Both the position numbers and the translations under genes were made by a program. From contig DUTT01000052.1 of assembly GCA_012841925.1 (NCBI GenBank), positions 124,001 through 188,000 of the forward strand: DNA of 64,000 bases, written 5' to 3'. The notes under the pieces were generated by a model. The model was not told the origin of the DNA, ran no database searches, and was given only the letters and a program-made list of their open reading frames with translations. Source of the DNA: Clostridiales bacterium. GTDB taxonomy: Bacteria; Bacillota; Clostridia; Peptostreptococcales; Anaerovoracaceae. Position 1 is the stretch's first letter. Each line of letters starts with the position of its first letter. Shown here piece by piece: positions 33,890-41,745 of the stretch.

Positions 33890-35047
33890 TTATTTTTCGT
33901 ACACATTGATGCCCCTGCGTCCGAGCTGAGCGACCATCTCGTGGAACTTGTCGCCTACAAAATAGATCTCGGGGTCGACGATACCCTTCAGTCCGCTGTT
34001 GTCCTCTGCGATCATCTGCGCAGCGATGGAAATGGGATAGGCTGTTGCAAGCTCCATGGAAGTCAGCTTGGCTTCGTCGTCCGAATACGTCTTCAGCTCG
34101 TAGGATTTTTCGATATACTTACCATCCTTGAGCCCTTTGCCGACCACCAGCAAATAGGTCAGGTCCCGAACACCCCATACCTTTTTCCAAAGGTTCTTAA
34201 AGATGACTTCCGATACGTCTTTTGGGGTGACCTTTACACCGTTGACTTCGATCTCTTCCGTACTGAAGAATCCCAGATCGTTGAGCTGCCTCATCTTTTC
34301 GATGTGACCCGGCCAGCGCAGCGTGGTCTCGGCCAGTTTTTTGATGCCCTTGCCCTGCATGTTCTTTGTGAGCGTGCACAGACCATCGGTATAAAACACC
34401 TCCGCCAGTCCGTGACCCGGAATCTGAATCATGTCGAACACGGTCAGCGGGGGTTTTTCGACGAGTTCGCCGTCCTCAAACACGATGGAGGGCGTGATGT
34501 ACATGTCGAGCATGGCCGACAGACAGAACGCTTCCATATAGTCGAGCGGGCACGTTCCCTTTTCAGCGGGTATTCCGCCTACGTAGATGATTCCCTCTTC
34601 CATCTGATCGAACTCGTGTTCGAGCTGCCCGATGCAGATATTCGCAAAGCCCGGGGCGATACCCATGCCAGGAACCGCCAGCACGTTGGCGTCGACCAGC
34701 GCTTGCTGATGCTGTTGATGACGCTCCCATACCCAGTAATCCGAAAATACCGCCTTTACATTTCCTGCTGCTGCCAGTCCCCTATATACCGAATGCGTAA
34801 TTTCCTCCCCGTGAGGAAGGCACACGACGATGCTGTCGCTCTGCCTCATCAGGGCAGCCGTCTCCTCCGTGTCGAGCACGTTGAACTCCACAAACGACGC
34901 TCTGGGATCCTTGATGAACTCCTTTGTGATTGCCAGATTTTCCGGATCGATGTCCGCATAGATCACTTCGGCGTCTTCTACGTATTTCAGGATATCGTAT
35001 CCGACGACGCGCCCCTGCAGGCCCGAGCCAATGATCAATGTCTTCAT
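33890..35047 (-). CDS. Saccharopine dehydrogenase-like oxidoreductase, copy 2
   Basis: 385 residues with the same domain order and motifs as copy 1 (GSGLQGRVVG, GMGIAPGFANICIGQLE, GGIPAEKGTCPLDY). Differences lie mostly in the first 130 residues and in short charged stretches, so cofactor or substrate preference could have shifted. It has its own promoter, AGGAGG site and terminator, so the two copies can be expressed separately. The arrangement points to a recent tandem duplication that included the promoter. Confidence 0.85.
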   Translation of the reverse strand: MKTLIIGSGLQGRVVGYDILKYVEDAEVIYADIDPENLAITKEFIKDPRASFVEFNVLDTEETAALMRQSDSIVVCLPHGEEITHSVYRGLAAAGNVKAVFSDYWVWERHQQHQQALVDANVLAVPGMGIAPGFANICIGQLEHEFDQMEEGIIYVGGIPAEKGTCPLDYMEAFCLSAMLDMYITPSIVFEDGELVEKPPLTVFDMIQIPGHGLAEVFYTDGLCTLTKNMQGKGIKKLAETTLRWPGHIEKMRQLNDLGFFSTEEIEVNGVKVTPKDVSEVIFKNLWKKVWGVRDLTYLLVVGKGLKDGKYIEKSYELKTYSDDEAKLTSMELATAYPISIAAQMIAEDNSGLKGIVDPEIYFVGDKFHEMVAQLGRRGINVYEK

Positions 35048-35131
35048 GCCAACCTCCTTGGTGCAACAACGGTTCTTCCCGTACAGACTCTGTTGAATTT
35101 GCGGGAAATTGCGGATGAATATTATGCATTA

Positions 35132-35160
35132 ATCATAGCATGGCAACGCATATGAGTCAA
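35132..35160 (-). promoter_or_regulatory. Promoter of saccharopine dehydrogenase-like copy 2
   Basis: TTGACT (35155-35160), 17-bp spacer, TATGAT (35132-35137), minus strand. Confidence 0.75.
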
Positions 35161-35182
35161 ACCGTAGAAGCGCAAATATCCT

Positions 35183-35211
35183 TTGCCTTCCGGGCTTTGC
35201 CGTGCTATAAT
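35183..35211 (+). promoter_or_regulatory. Promoter of the TlpA-like redox operon
   Basis: TTGCCT (35183-35188), 17-bp spacer, TATAAT (35206-35211). Confidence 0.78.
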
Positions 35212-35237
35212 TTGGGCCACTATCCAAGGAGGTTTCT

Positions 35238-35768
35238 ATGAAAAATCTACGCATTATCACCTTAATTCTGGCAATTCTTTTCCTGTTTTCTGCCTGCGGC
35301 AATACGAATGGCGGCAGCGAAGAACCGACCACATCTCTTGCCAATATACAGACGACCGATATCGAAGGCCATTCTGTCGATGCAGCCATATTTAGCGACT
35401 TCGACCTTACGATGGTCAACTTCTGGTCCATCACCTGTCCGCCGTGCATCCGGGAAATGCCCGATCTGGCAGAGCTGCACACCGCACACGAAGGTTTCCA
35501 GGTCGTGGGCGTCGTTTTGAACATTGCAGAAACGAATATGGATCAGCTTCCGGCCGTACTGCAGATCGTCGAACAGACCGGTGCCGCTTATCCGCACCTG
35601 GCTGTATCGGAGAGTCTGCACGAAGCAAAAACCAAGGACATCACGTACGTGCCCGAGACGATTTTCGTGAACGCCGACGGCCATCAGGTCGGTGAATCGT
35701 ATGTCGGCGCCAAGTCGTACGAGGACTGGAACGCCATCATCGAAGCGCTTCTGGAGGACGTCCGATGA
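35238..35768 (+). CDS. TlpA/ResA-like thioredoxin-fold lipoprotein
   Basis: 176 residues. A lipoprotein signal (LFLFSAC, lipidated Cys at about residue 20), a low-complexity linker, then a TlpA/ResA-type thioredoxin fold with active site C-P-P-C in SITCPPCIREMP and a cis-Pro segment TYVPETIFVN. It would reduce or exchange disulfides outside the membrane. The ATG follows AGGAGG by 6 nt. Its stop overlaps the next gene (ATGA); the three-gene set with a CXXC mini-protein and a polyferredoxin suggests an electron path across the membrane to this thioredoxin. Confidence 0.9.
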   Translation: MKNLRIITLILAILFLFSACGNTNGGSEEPTTSLANIQTTDIEGHSVDAAIFSDFDLTMVNFWSITCPPCIREMPDLAELHTAHEGFQVVGVVLNIAETNMDQLPAVLQIVEQTGAAYPHLAVSESLHEAKTKDITYVPETIFVNADGHQVGESYVGAKSYEDWNAIIEALLEDVR

Positions 35769-35914
35769 AAGCAGCTCTTTCCTTTAACAAAAAAGCAGCG
35801 GCTCTATTGGTTGCCGGAATACTTTTTATGTTAATTGGAGCATATCGCGGAGAAATCGCTGTCGTTTTTCAAAAAGCGATCATCATCTGTCTGGAGTGTA
35901 TCGGCATTGGCTAA
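35765..35914 (+). CDS. CD1871A-type CXXC motif mini-protein
   Basis: 49 residues: one membrane helix (about 10-29) and a C-terminal segment ending ICLECIGIG, with the C-x2-C near the C-terminus. This is the pattern of the CD1871A family of CXXC mini-proteins in Clostridia, which typically sit beside TlpA-like thioredoxins and 4Fe-4S proteins, as here. It overlaps the lipoprotein stop and the start of the polyferredoxin gene. It may pass electrons between the membrane polyferredoxin and the thioredoxin; that role is inferred. Confidence 0.85.
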   Translation: MKAALSFNKKAAALLVAGILFMLIGAYRGEIAVVFQKAIIICLECIGIG

Positions 35915-36827
35915 AGTGTCTTTAAAGAAGAACAAAATCCGCCGCGCGTGGGTGCAATCGGGCTTTACAGTCCTCACAAACAGCCACGCAAGCGGATTTT
36001 TGCAGGGTAAAATCTACACAGGCCCCGCGAAAGCCGTGTGTGTTCCGGGACTGAACTGCTATTCGTGCCCCGGTGCACTCGGTTCGTGTCCCGTTGGATC
36101 GCTGCAGGCTGTACTGGGAAGCCGCGAGTTTTCTATGTCGTTTTACGTGCTCGGCTTTCTTGCGGCTGCCGGTGCGCTGGTCGGGCGCCTGGTCTGCGGG
36201 TGGCTTTGCCCGTTCGGCCTTGTGCAGGACATCCTGCACAAAATTCCTTTTGTCCGAAAATATACAAAGATGCGCGCAGATCGCGTGCTGCGCTGGCTCA
36301 AATATGCGATACTCGCGGTGTTCGTCATCGCGCTTCCCGTCTGGATTTCGGATGTAACCGGCATGGGTGACCCCTGGTATTGCAAGTATATCTGCCCGTC
36401 GGGCACGCTGATGGCCGGCTGGCCGCTGCTTGCAGCCAACGCTTCGCTGAGGCGGGCGGCCGGTGCGCTGTTTGCATGGAAGTCCGCGATCCTCATCGCC
36501 GTGCTGCTTCTTTCCATTTCGATCTATCGGCCGTTCTGCCGCTGGGCCTGCCCCCTCGGGGCAATCTATGGCCTGATGAACCGCGCGTCGTTTTATCGAC
36601 TCGAACTCGATCGCGACACCTGCATCGACTGTGGACGCTGCGAAGCAGCCTGCAAGCTGGGTATACCGGTTCTTACCGATCAGAACAGCGCAGACTGCAT
36701 CCGCTGCGGCGACTGCACAAACGCCTGTCCGACCGGTGCCCTGCACAGCTCGCTGGATGCGCTTCTCGCACAAAAAAGGCCGGACACCTCGCACGGCCAG
36801 ACGCATAAGTCGCAAAGCTCTGATTGA
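35907..36827 (+). CDS. Membrane polyferredoxin (4Fe-4S, NapH/YccM-like)
   Basis: 306 residues from a TTG at 35907, which has GGAG 10 nt upstream and overlaps the mini-protein stop; a GTG at 35916 is the alternative. Membrane helices alternate with cysteine clusters: CVPGLNCYSCPGALGSCP, CGWLCPFG, CKYICPSG, CRWACPLG. Two classical [4Fe-4S] motifs close the protein (CIDCGRCEAACK and CIRCGDCTNACP). It resembles quinol- or ferredoxin-linked membrane electron-transfer proteins. In this operon it likely supplies electrons to the outer-face thioredoxin. Confidence 0.87.
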   Translation: MAKVSLKKNKIRRAWVQSGFTVLTNSHASGFLQGKIYTGPAKAVCVPGLNCYSCPGALGSCPVGSLQAVLGSREFSMSFYVLGFLAAAGALVGRLVCGWLCPFGLVQDILHKIPFVRKYTKMRADRVLRWLKYAILAVFVIALPVWISDVTGMGDPWYCKYICPSGTLMAGWPLLAANASLRRAAGALFAWKSAILIAVLLLSISIYRPFCRWACPLGAIYGLMNRASFYRLELDRDTCIDCGRCEAACKLGIPVLTDQNSADCIRCGDCTNACPTGALHSSLDALLAQKRPDTSHGQTHKSQSSD

Positions 36828-36851
36828 TTTACAACGATAATCGCATGCTAT

Positions 36852-36889
36852 AAAATCACGGGCACAGGTGCACCTGTGCCCGTGATTTT
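36852..36889. terminator. Perfect 38-bp palindrome acting as a bidirectional terminator
   Basis: 19-nt arms (AAAATCACGGGCACAGGTG and its exact complement) meet without a spacer. T-runs on either strand and the position between convergent genes fit a shared terminator; the right arm abuts the stop codon of the molybdoenzyme gene. Confidence 0.85.
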
Positions 36890-39685
36890 TTATACCTTTC
36901 TCGCCTGCACGAGATTTGTATGCTGCGGATTACCCCTGGCAAGCGGCGTCGGACGCGACGACGTCAGCACGTTGATGCATCCCCGCTCATCCGCACCGTC
37001 CGCTGCCGGTCGAAACCATCCTCCCTCCGAAAGCGCAACGACACCCTTCATAATGCGGTCTGTCACAAGCGCCGGTATGCGTACACAGCCCCGGTCGTTG
37101 AACACTTCCATCAGTTCGCCGTTTTTGATCCCCCGCTCGCAGGCATCTGCCGGATGGATCCAGAAAGCCGGCGGTTCGAGCTCTTCCATGAGAGGATTGT
37201 TCTCGTGGATCGAGTGGCATCGTCTCTTCGTGTGGTAGCCGATGAGCTGCAGCGGATACTTTTCTTTAAGCGGATCGTGCGGTCCCTCCGGGCTTGGCAC
37301 GTAGCGCGGCAGCCCCGGGATTTCGTCCGGGCGCCCCATATCGTACAGCGTCTTGGAAAAAATCTCAATCTTCCCTGACGGCGTATTAAAACATCCGTTC
37401 TCTTCGATGAGCTTCTGAAAAGCGATGTACGGTTCCCCAGCCTCGTAGACAAAGCCGCCGGCTTCTTTTAACCCAGCAAGCGGTGGCAGTTCCGGCTCTG
37501 CATCGCGCGCCTGATCGTACAGGTGCACCATCCAGTCTTCGAGCGACGGTTTGCCGTCCGTAAACAAATCCTCCAGCCCGAGGCGGGTCGAAACATCCCG
37601 GATCCACTCGTACTCAAAGCGGCATCCGAACAGAGGCTCCATGCAGCGTTGATTATATAGCAGGTAATTATCCGTAACCCAGGGGGGGACGATGTTGTCG
37701 ACTTCGAAAAACGACGGTGCGGGCAGCACGAGATCGGCAAACTTCGCACCGGAGGTCAGAAATACATCGGAAACGACGATCATTCTGATTTTGCTTTCGT
37801 CGGCCAGCAGTGCAGCCGTACGGTTGACATCCGAATGCTGCGTAAGCAGCAGCGAGTTTGCCAGATTGAACACGAGCTCGATGGACGAATCCAGTTTTTC
37901 AACACCGGTCACTCCGTGTTCTTCCGGCGTCAGGCGAGTCGCATCTTCAACGGCATCCGTCCAGAGAAACGAAGGAATCGCCCCGGGAAACGGGTTGTGC
38001 ACCGCCGTAAACTCCGGATGCGTCCTCGTGGGAATCCACGGCGTACCGCCGCTGCTGCCCCCGCTCTTGCCTACGTTCCCTGTGATGCACGCCAGCGCCG
38101 CCATGCTGCGATAGAACTGCTCCCCGTTGCCGGTCCGCTGGGGCCCCAGGCCGGGAAGAATGCAGGCCGGTTTCGTTTTGGCGTACTGCTCGGCCAGTCG
38201 CCGAATGTTCTCAGCCGGTATGCCGGTGATGCTCTGCGCCCACTCGGCCGTCTTTTCGATTCCGTCCTTCTCTCCGGACAGATAGGCCGCATAACTTTCG
38301 CCGTCCGGCACGCCTTCCGGCATGTGCGCTTCGTCGAAGCCCACACAAAAGGCATCCATAAATGCCTGATCCTGCAGCTTATTCTGCAGGATGTGCCAGC
38401 ACATGGCGTCGGCAAGCGCCGAGTCCGTCGAAGGTTTGATTGCAATCCACCAGTCCGCATACGTCAGCACGGTTTCGCTCTTCCTGGGGTCGATGACAAC
38501 GATGGGGATGCCCTGCTCTTTCGCCTGTGTAAGCGTGCGGTTAAAAAACGGGCCGAAGTGATTGGCAGAAGGGTTGTGCCCCCACAGGATGATCATGCCG
38601 GCATGGAGGATGTCGCTTTCCGTGTGACCGCATTCGAGTGTGCCGTACACGTACGGCGTCACGTAATTGGCGCACGCCGCGCTGTAGTAGTTGTAGTACT
38701 CCAGATAGCCGCCCGAAAGACCCAGCAGACGCTTCATAAAGCGGTCGCCGCGCAGCAGCGCTGATACGCCGGACGCCGGCGTTACAAAGCGCGAAGACGG
38801 ACCAGCCTCTATCCCGGTGCGTTCGATTTCGCGCGCAATTTTTTCCGCCGCCTCCTCCCAGCTGATCCTGCGGAACCGCCCTTCCCCACGCTTCCCGATG
38901 CGCTCCATCGGATAGCGAAGCCGGTCGGCTGTCAAAAACGTCTGGCGGTATGCCCTGCCGCGCGCGCATCCTGTAAACGGCAGCACATCAGTATTCGGCG
39001 TAATCTCGAGTACGCAACCTTCCTGCACACGGGCATTCATCAGGCATTTAGCGCCGCAGTCGTTGAAGCTGGCAATCGCCACACATCGCTCCGGTTCGAG
39101 CGGTATCGGCTCGCCGGCCGTCCAGGCGTCAGCGCTCTTTACAGTCGAAGCAGTCGGGAATTCGTCCGTATCGAAGAGGTGGATGTCTTTTCCTTTTACG
39201 GCCCGACTCATGTGGGAACAAAGAGCCCGGAGCTCCGGATGATCGCTGTAGAAAAGAAGCGCTTCCCGTACCGCGCGCACCGTATCGACGACAAATGCGC
39301 CGATAAAATCCTCTGCCTTACCGGCCAGGTGCCGATCACCGGACGATTCGCAGGTCGACAGGTACTCCAGGAATCGAAACTGCTCACCGATGTAATCCGC
39401 CGGATTGCCGTCCATAAGGACCGGCTCGTAGCCGCATTCCTTATAGAAGCGTATCACATCCAGCGTCACTTCGTTGCACAGTTCGCGCGTTCCCGTCTTC
39501 GCGCACGATGCCCAGAGCGGTACAAACACATCCGCCTGCGTCCCCTTGAGCAGGTAATCGTATTCGATTTGGGAAATCGAAGAATCGATGCCCATATGGC
39601 GAGATACGAGGCGCCAGCGATTCAGATCTTCAAAAAATAAACGGAAGCAGTGCCAAAGGATTGTCCGGTCGTTCTGTTTAGTCAT
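36890..39685 (-). CDS. TorD-like chaperone domain fused to a DMSO-reductase-family molybdoenzyme
   Basis: 931 residues from the ATG at 39685 (GGAGG 7 nt upstream; an adjacent ATG at 39688 is only 4 nt away). Residues 1 to about 170 look like a TorD/DmsD chaperone (all-helical, with EPVLMDGNPADYIGEQFRFL). Residues from about 195 on are a molybdopterin-bis(MGD) oxidoreductase of the DmsA type: GRAYRQTF, RLRYPMER, the likely Mo-ligand Ser335 in NYYSAAC, ILWGHNPSANHF, GNVGKSGGSS and a C-terminal ARGNPQHTN. The N-terminal [4Fe-4S] site has C210-x3-C214 and C240, but Ser206 where the first Cys is expected; C201 might substitute. No Tat signal, so cytoplasmic. No B or C subunit gene lies nearby. Confidence 0.88.
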   Translation of the reverse strand: MTKQNDRTILWHCFRLFFEDLNRWRLVSRHMGIDSSISQIEYDYLLKGTQADVFVPLWASCAKTGTRELCNEVTLDVIRFYKECGYEPVLMDGNPADYIGEQFRFLEYLSTCESSGDRHLAGKAEDFIGAFVVDTVRAVREALLFYSDHPELRALCSHMSRAVKGKDIHLFDTDEFPTASTVKSADAWTAGEPIPLEPERCVAIASFNDCGAKCLMNARVQEGCVLEITPNTDVLPFTGCARGRAYRQTFLTADRLRYPMERIGKRGEGRFRRISWEEAAEKIAREIERTGIEAGPSSRFVTPASGVSALLRGDRFMKRLLGLSGGYLEYYNYYSAACANYVTPYVYGTLECGHTESDILHAGMIILWGHNPSANHFGPFFNRTLTQAKEQGIPIVVIDPRKSETVLTYADWWIAIKPSTDSALADAMCWHILQNKLQDQAFMDAFCVGFDEAHMPEGVPDGESYAAYLSGEKDGIEKTAEWAQSITGIPAENIRRLAEQYAKTKPACILPGLGPQRTGNGEQFYRSMAALACITGNVGKSGGSSGGTPWIPTRTHPEFTAVHNPFPGAIPSFLWTDAVEDATRLTPEEHGVTGVEKLDSSIELVFNLANSLLLTQHSDVNRTAALLADESKIRMIVVSDVFLTSGAKFADLVLPAPSFFEVDNIVPPWVTDNYLLYNQRCMEPLFGCRFEYEWIRDVSTRLGLEDLFTDGKPSLEDWMVHLYDQARDAEPELPPLAGLKEAGGFVYEAGEPYIAFQKLIEENGCFNTPSGKIEIFSKTLYDMGRPDEIPGLPRYVPSPEGPHDPLKEKYPLQLIGYHTKRRCHSIHENNPLMEELEPPAFWIHPADACERGIKNGELMEVFNDRGCVRIPALVTDRIMKGVVALSEGGWFRPAADGADERGCINVLTSSRPTPLARGNPQHTNLVQARKV

Positions 39686-39744
39686 CATCGTTCCTCCAAC
39701 TGCTTCCGTTCGTACTACAATATCCTGCTGAGCTGTGCGGAGCT

Positions 39745-40734
39745 CTACTTGCCGCTCAGATTCGCTTTAACGCGCGCTTCCGCCAGGCTGATCGCGTTGT
39801 GGAACGCCTGCTCTTTCAGCTCTTCGTATTCTTTCAGATCGTCGGCGAGCACAGCCGACCACTCTTCCGCAAACGCGCCGCTTGTAATCGCGTCGTACTG
39901 CTCTTCCAGGAACTTCCGGATCGGCGCCGTATTCACTTTGCCAAACCGGGAAAGCTGTCCGTACTGGCTCGTGCGGGAATGCATCGGAAGCTGCTTAAAC
40001 AATCCGACATCCGCCATTTTTTCGAGCATCACGGCCGGCTCCTTGGACAGGTACAGCTCGGTGAGAATCGCTTCTTCGGAAAATCCTTTTTCCGTAAACA
40101 GCTTAAATGCTTCGTTCATCACGTTCATGATCAACGGCCATACCGCCTGTTCGCTCATCAGGTCCAGATACGTCTCTTCGTTGAATGTCACTTCGATGGC
40201 ACCGGCTCTTGTCGAACCCATGGCCTTGGCGAGTCCCAGCGCAATGTCTTTTGCCTGACCGGTCGCATCCTGCTGCACGACGACAAACGTCGGGAATCCC
40301 GTGCCGTTTTCGTACGTCTCGCGCACGCCCTGCCCGATCATGCGGGGGGCGACCATGATCACATCCAGATCCGCTCTCGGCTTGATGTAGCCGTAGGTGA
40401 TGTTGTAGCCCGACGAGAAATTCAGCACGCTGCCCGCCTTCAGGTTCGGCTCGATTTCCTGTTCGTAAATAGCGGGAGCCACCTCATCCGGTATCAGAAT
40501 GAATACGATGTCTGCACGCTTTGAGGCATCCGCTATGGACAGCACCGGAAAACCGTCTTCGTTCGCCTGCGTCCACGATTCGTCGCGCACGCTGCCGATC
40601 ACGATGTCTTTTACACCCGAATCGCGCATGTTCAGCGCCTGGGACCGTCCCTGGTTTCCGTAACCGATGATCGCAATCGTCTTGCCTGTGACAAAGGAAA
40701 TATCTCCGTCCTTGTCGTAGTAAATTTTGCTCAT
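39745..40734 (-). CDS. ilvC: Ketol-acid reductoisomerase (class I)
   Basis: 329 residues. An NADP-binding Rossmann domain (AIIGYGNQGRSQALNMRDSG, loop GSVRDESW) precedes the helical KARI domain with metal ligands (EVTFNEETYLDLMSEQAVW) and an HSRTSQYG segment. It isomerises and reduces 2-acetolactate in branched-chain amino-acid synthesis. No other ilv gene is near; it sits between a glycyl-radical activase and a molybdoenzyme, so a catabolic role on a related 2-hydroxy-3-keto acid is possible. AAAGGAG precedes the ATG by 6 nt. Confidence 0.85.
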   Translation of the reverse strand: MSKIYYDKDGDISFVTGKTIAIIGYGNQGRSQALNMRDSGVKDIVIGSVRDESWTQANEDGFPVLSIADASKRADIVFILIPDEVAPAIYEQEIEPNLKAGSVLNFSSGYNITYGYIKPRADLDVIMVAPRMIGQGVRETYENGTGFPTFVVVQQDATGQAKDIALGLAKAMGSTRAGAIEVTFNEETYLDLMSEQAVWPLIMNVMNEAFKLFTEKGFSEEAILTELYLSKEPAVMLEKMADVGLFKQLPMHSRTSQYGQLSRFGKVNTAPIRKFLEEQYDAITSGAFAEEWSAVLADDLKEYEELKEQAFHNAISLAEARVKANLSGK

Positions 40735-40805
40735 TGTTTGCTCCTTTCGATGTGCGGTCTTCGCTCTGCCGCCTTCACGATATAACTTCCCAATACCTGT
40801 ATTTT

Positions 40806-41732
40806 CTACAGCCCCAAGATATCTACTTCGATGCCAGCCTGTTCCAGCACAGTCCGTATGGAATCCAGGGTGCTTTGAGAAGGTGGTTCAAACACTCGGG
40901 CCCGCTCACCGATTCTTTCGGATTTCGAAACCCCGAGCGTATGGTACGGCAGCAGCGTAGCGCGTTGCAATTCATTTTGAATCAGAAATGCGGCCGTTTC
41001 CTCGATCAAAGGTTCGGTATCGTTGTAGCCTTTGATCAGAGGCATGCGGATAGTGATTTTCTGCCGGATCGCTTCATCGGCGGCAAGCCGCCTCAGGTTA
41101 TCCAGTATCAGGCGGTTGTCGACGCCCGTCCCTTCGGCATGTACTTCCGGATTCATGCATTTGATATCGTAGAGGATATCCGTCACGCCCGGATGCGAAG
41201 CGATCCGAAACAGCGCATCGCCGTCCCCGTGCCCCGATGTATCCAGGCATACGCCGATACCCCGCTCGTATGCAAGCCGGACCATCTCCTCCACAAACGC
41301 CGGCCTCGAAAGCATCTCCCCTCCGGAGAGCGTAATCCCGCCGCCGGTGTGCCCGTAAAACCCGCTGTCCTTTGCCGCTTCGTTCATCAGCTCTTCGGCT
41401 GTCTTCTCCTCAGCGACGGATGCGAGTGCACCGGCGTAGCAGGCATCGACGCACAGCAGGCACGTGTCGCAGGCGCTGCGATCTACTTCGATTTTTCCAT
41501 CGACCAGCGCAAGCGCACCGTTTGGGCAGGCCTCGATGCAGTACCCGCATCCGATGCACCTGTTTGTAAGGAGAATCAGCTGCGGACCGAAGTCGATCAT
41601 CTCGGGATTGTGGCACCATGCGCATCGAAGCGGACATCCTTTAAAGAAAATCGTCGTGCGGATGCCCGGTCCGTCCTCCACAGAAAATTTTTGAATGCTG
41701 CCGACCGGCGCCGTCATGGGTATTTGCGTCAC
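40806..41732 (-). CDS. Glycyl-radical-enzyme activating protein (radical SAM)
   Basis: 308 residues from a GTG at 41732 (7 nt after AGGGGGG). The radical SAM motif C-x3-C-x2-C is in GCPLRCAWCHNPE, followed by a two-cluster ferredoxin insert (CIGCGYCIEACP and CDTCLLCVDACY), then GGITLSGGE and DTSGHGDGD. It uses S-adenosylmethionine to abstract hydrogen from the conserved glycine of the partner enzyme encoded 13 nt upstream. The ferredoxin insert is typical of activases for dehydratase/lyase-type glycyl-radical enzymes rather than pyruvate formate-lyase. Confidence 0.93.
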   Translation of the reverse strand: MTQIPMTAPVGSIQKFSVEDGPGIRTTIFFKGCPLRCAWCHNPEMIDFGPQLILLTNRCIGCGYCIEACPNGALALVDGKIEVDRSACDTCLLCVDACYAGALASVAEEKTAEELMNEAAKDSGFYGHTGGGITLSGGEMLSRPAFVEEMVRLAYERGIGVCLDTSGHGDGDALFRIASHPGVTDILYDIKCMNPEVHAEGTGVDNRLILDNLRRLAADEAIRQKITIRMPLIKGYNDTEPLIEETAAFLIQNELQRATLLPYHTLGVSKSERIGERARVFEPPSQSTLDSIRTVLEQAGIEVDILGL

Positions 41733-41745
41733 TGGTATACCCCCC

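Noticed and set aside
32524-35155. Two plus-strand open frames of about 380-400 codons opposite the saccharopine-dehydrogenase-like pair.
   Set aside because: They mirror each other only because the minus-strand genes are duplicated, and they have no start signals of their own.
36890-39685. The long molybdoenzyme as two genes (separate TorD and DmsA) merged by a lost stop.
   Set aside because: The frame is continuous through residues 165-200 with no ribosome site or start near the junction, and the linker composition looks normal, so a genuine fusion is the simpler reading.
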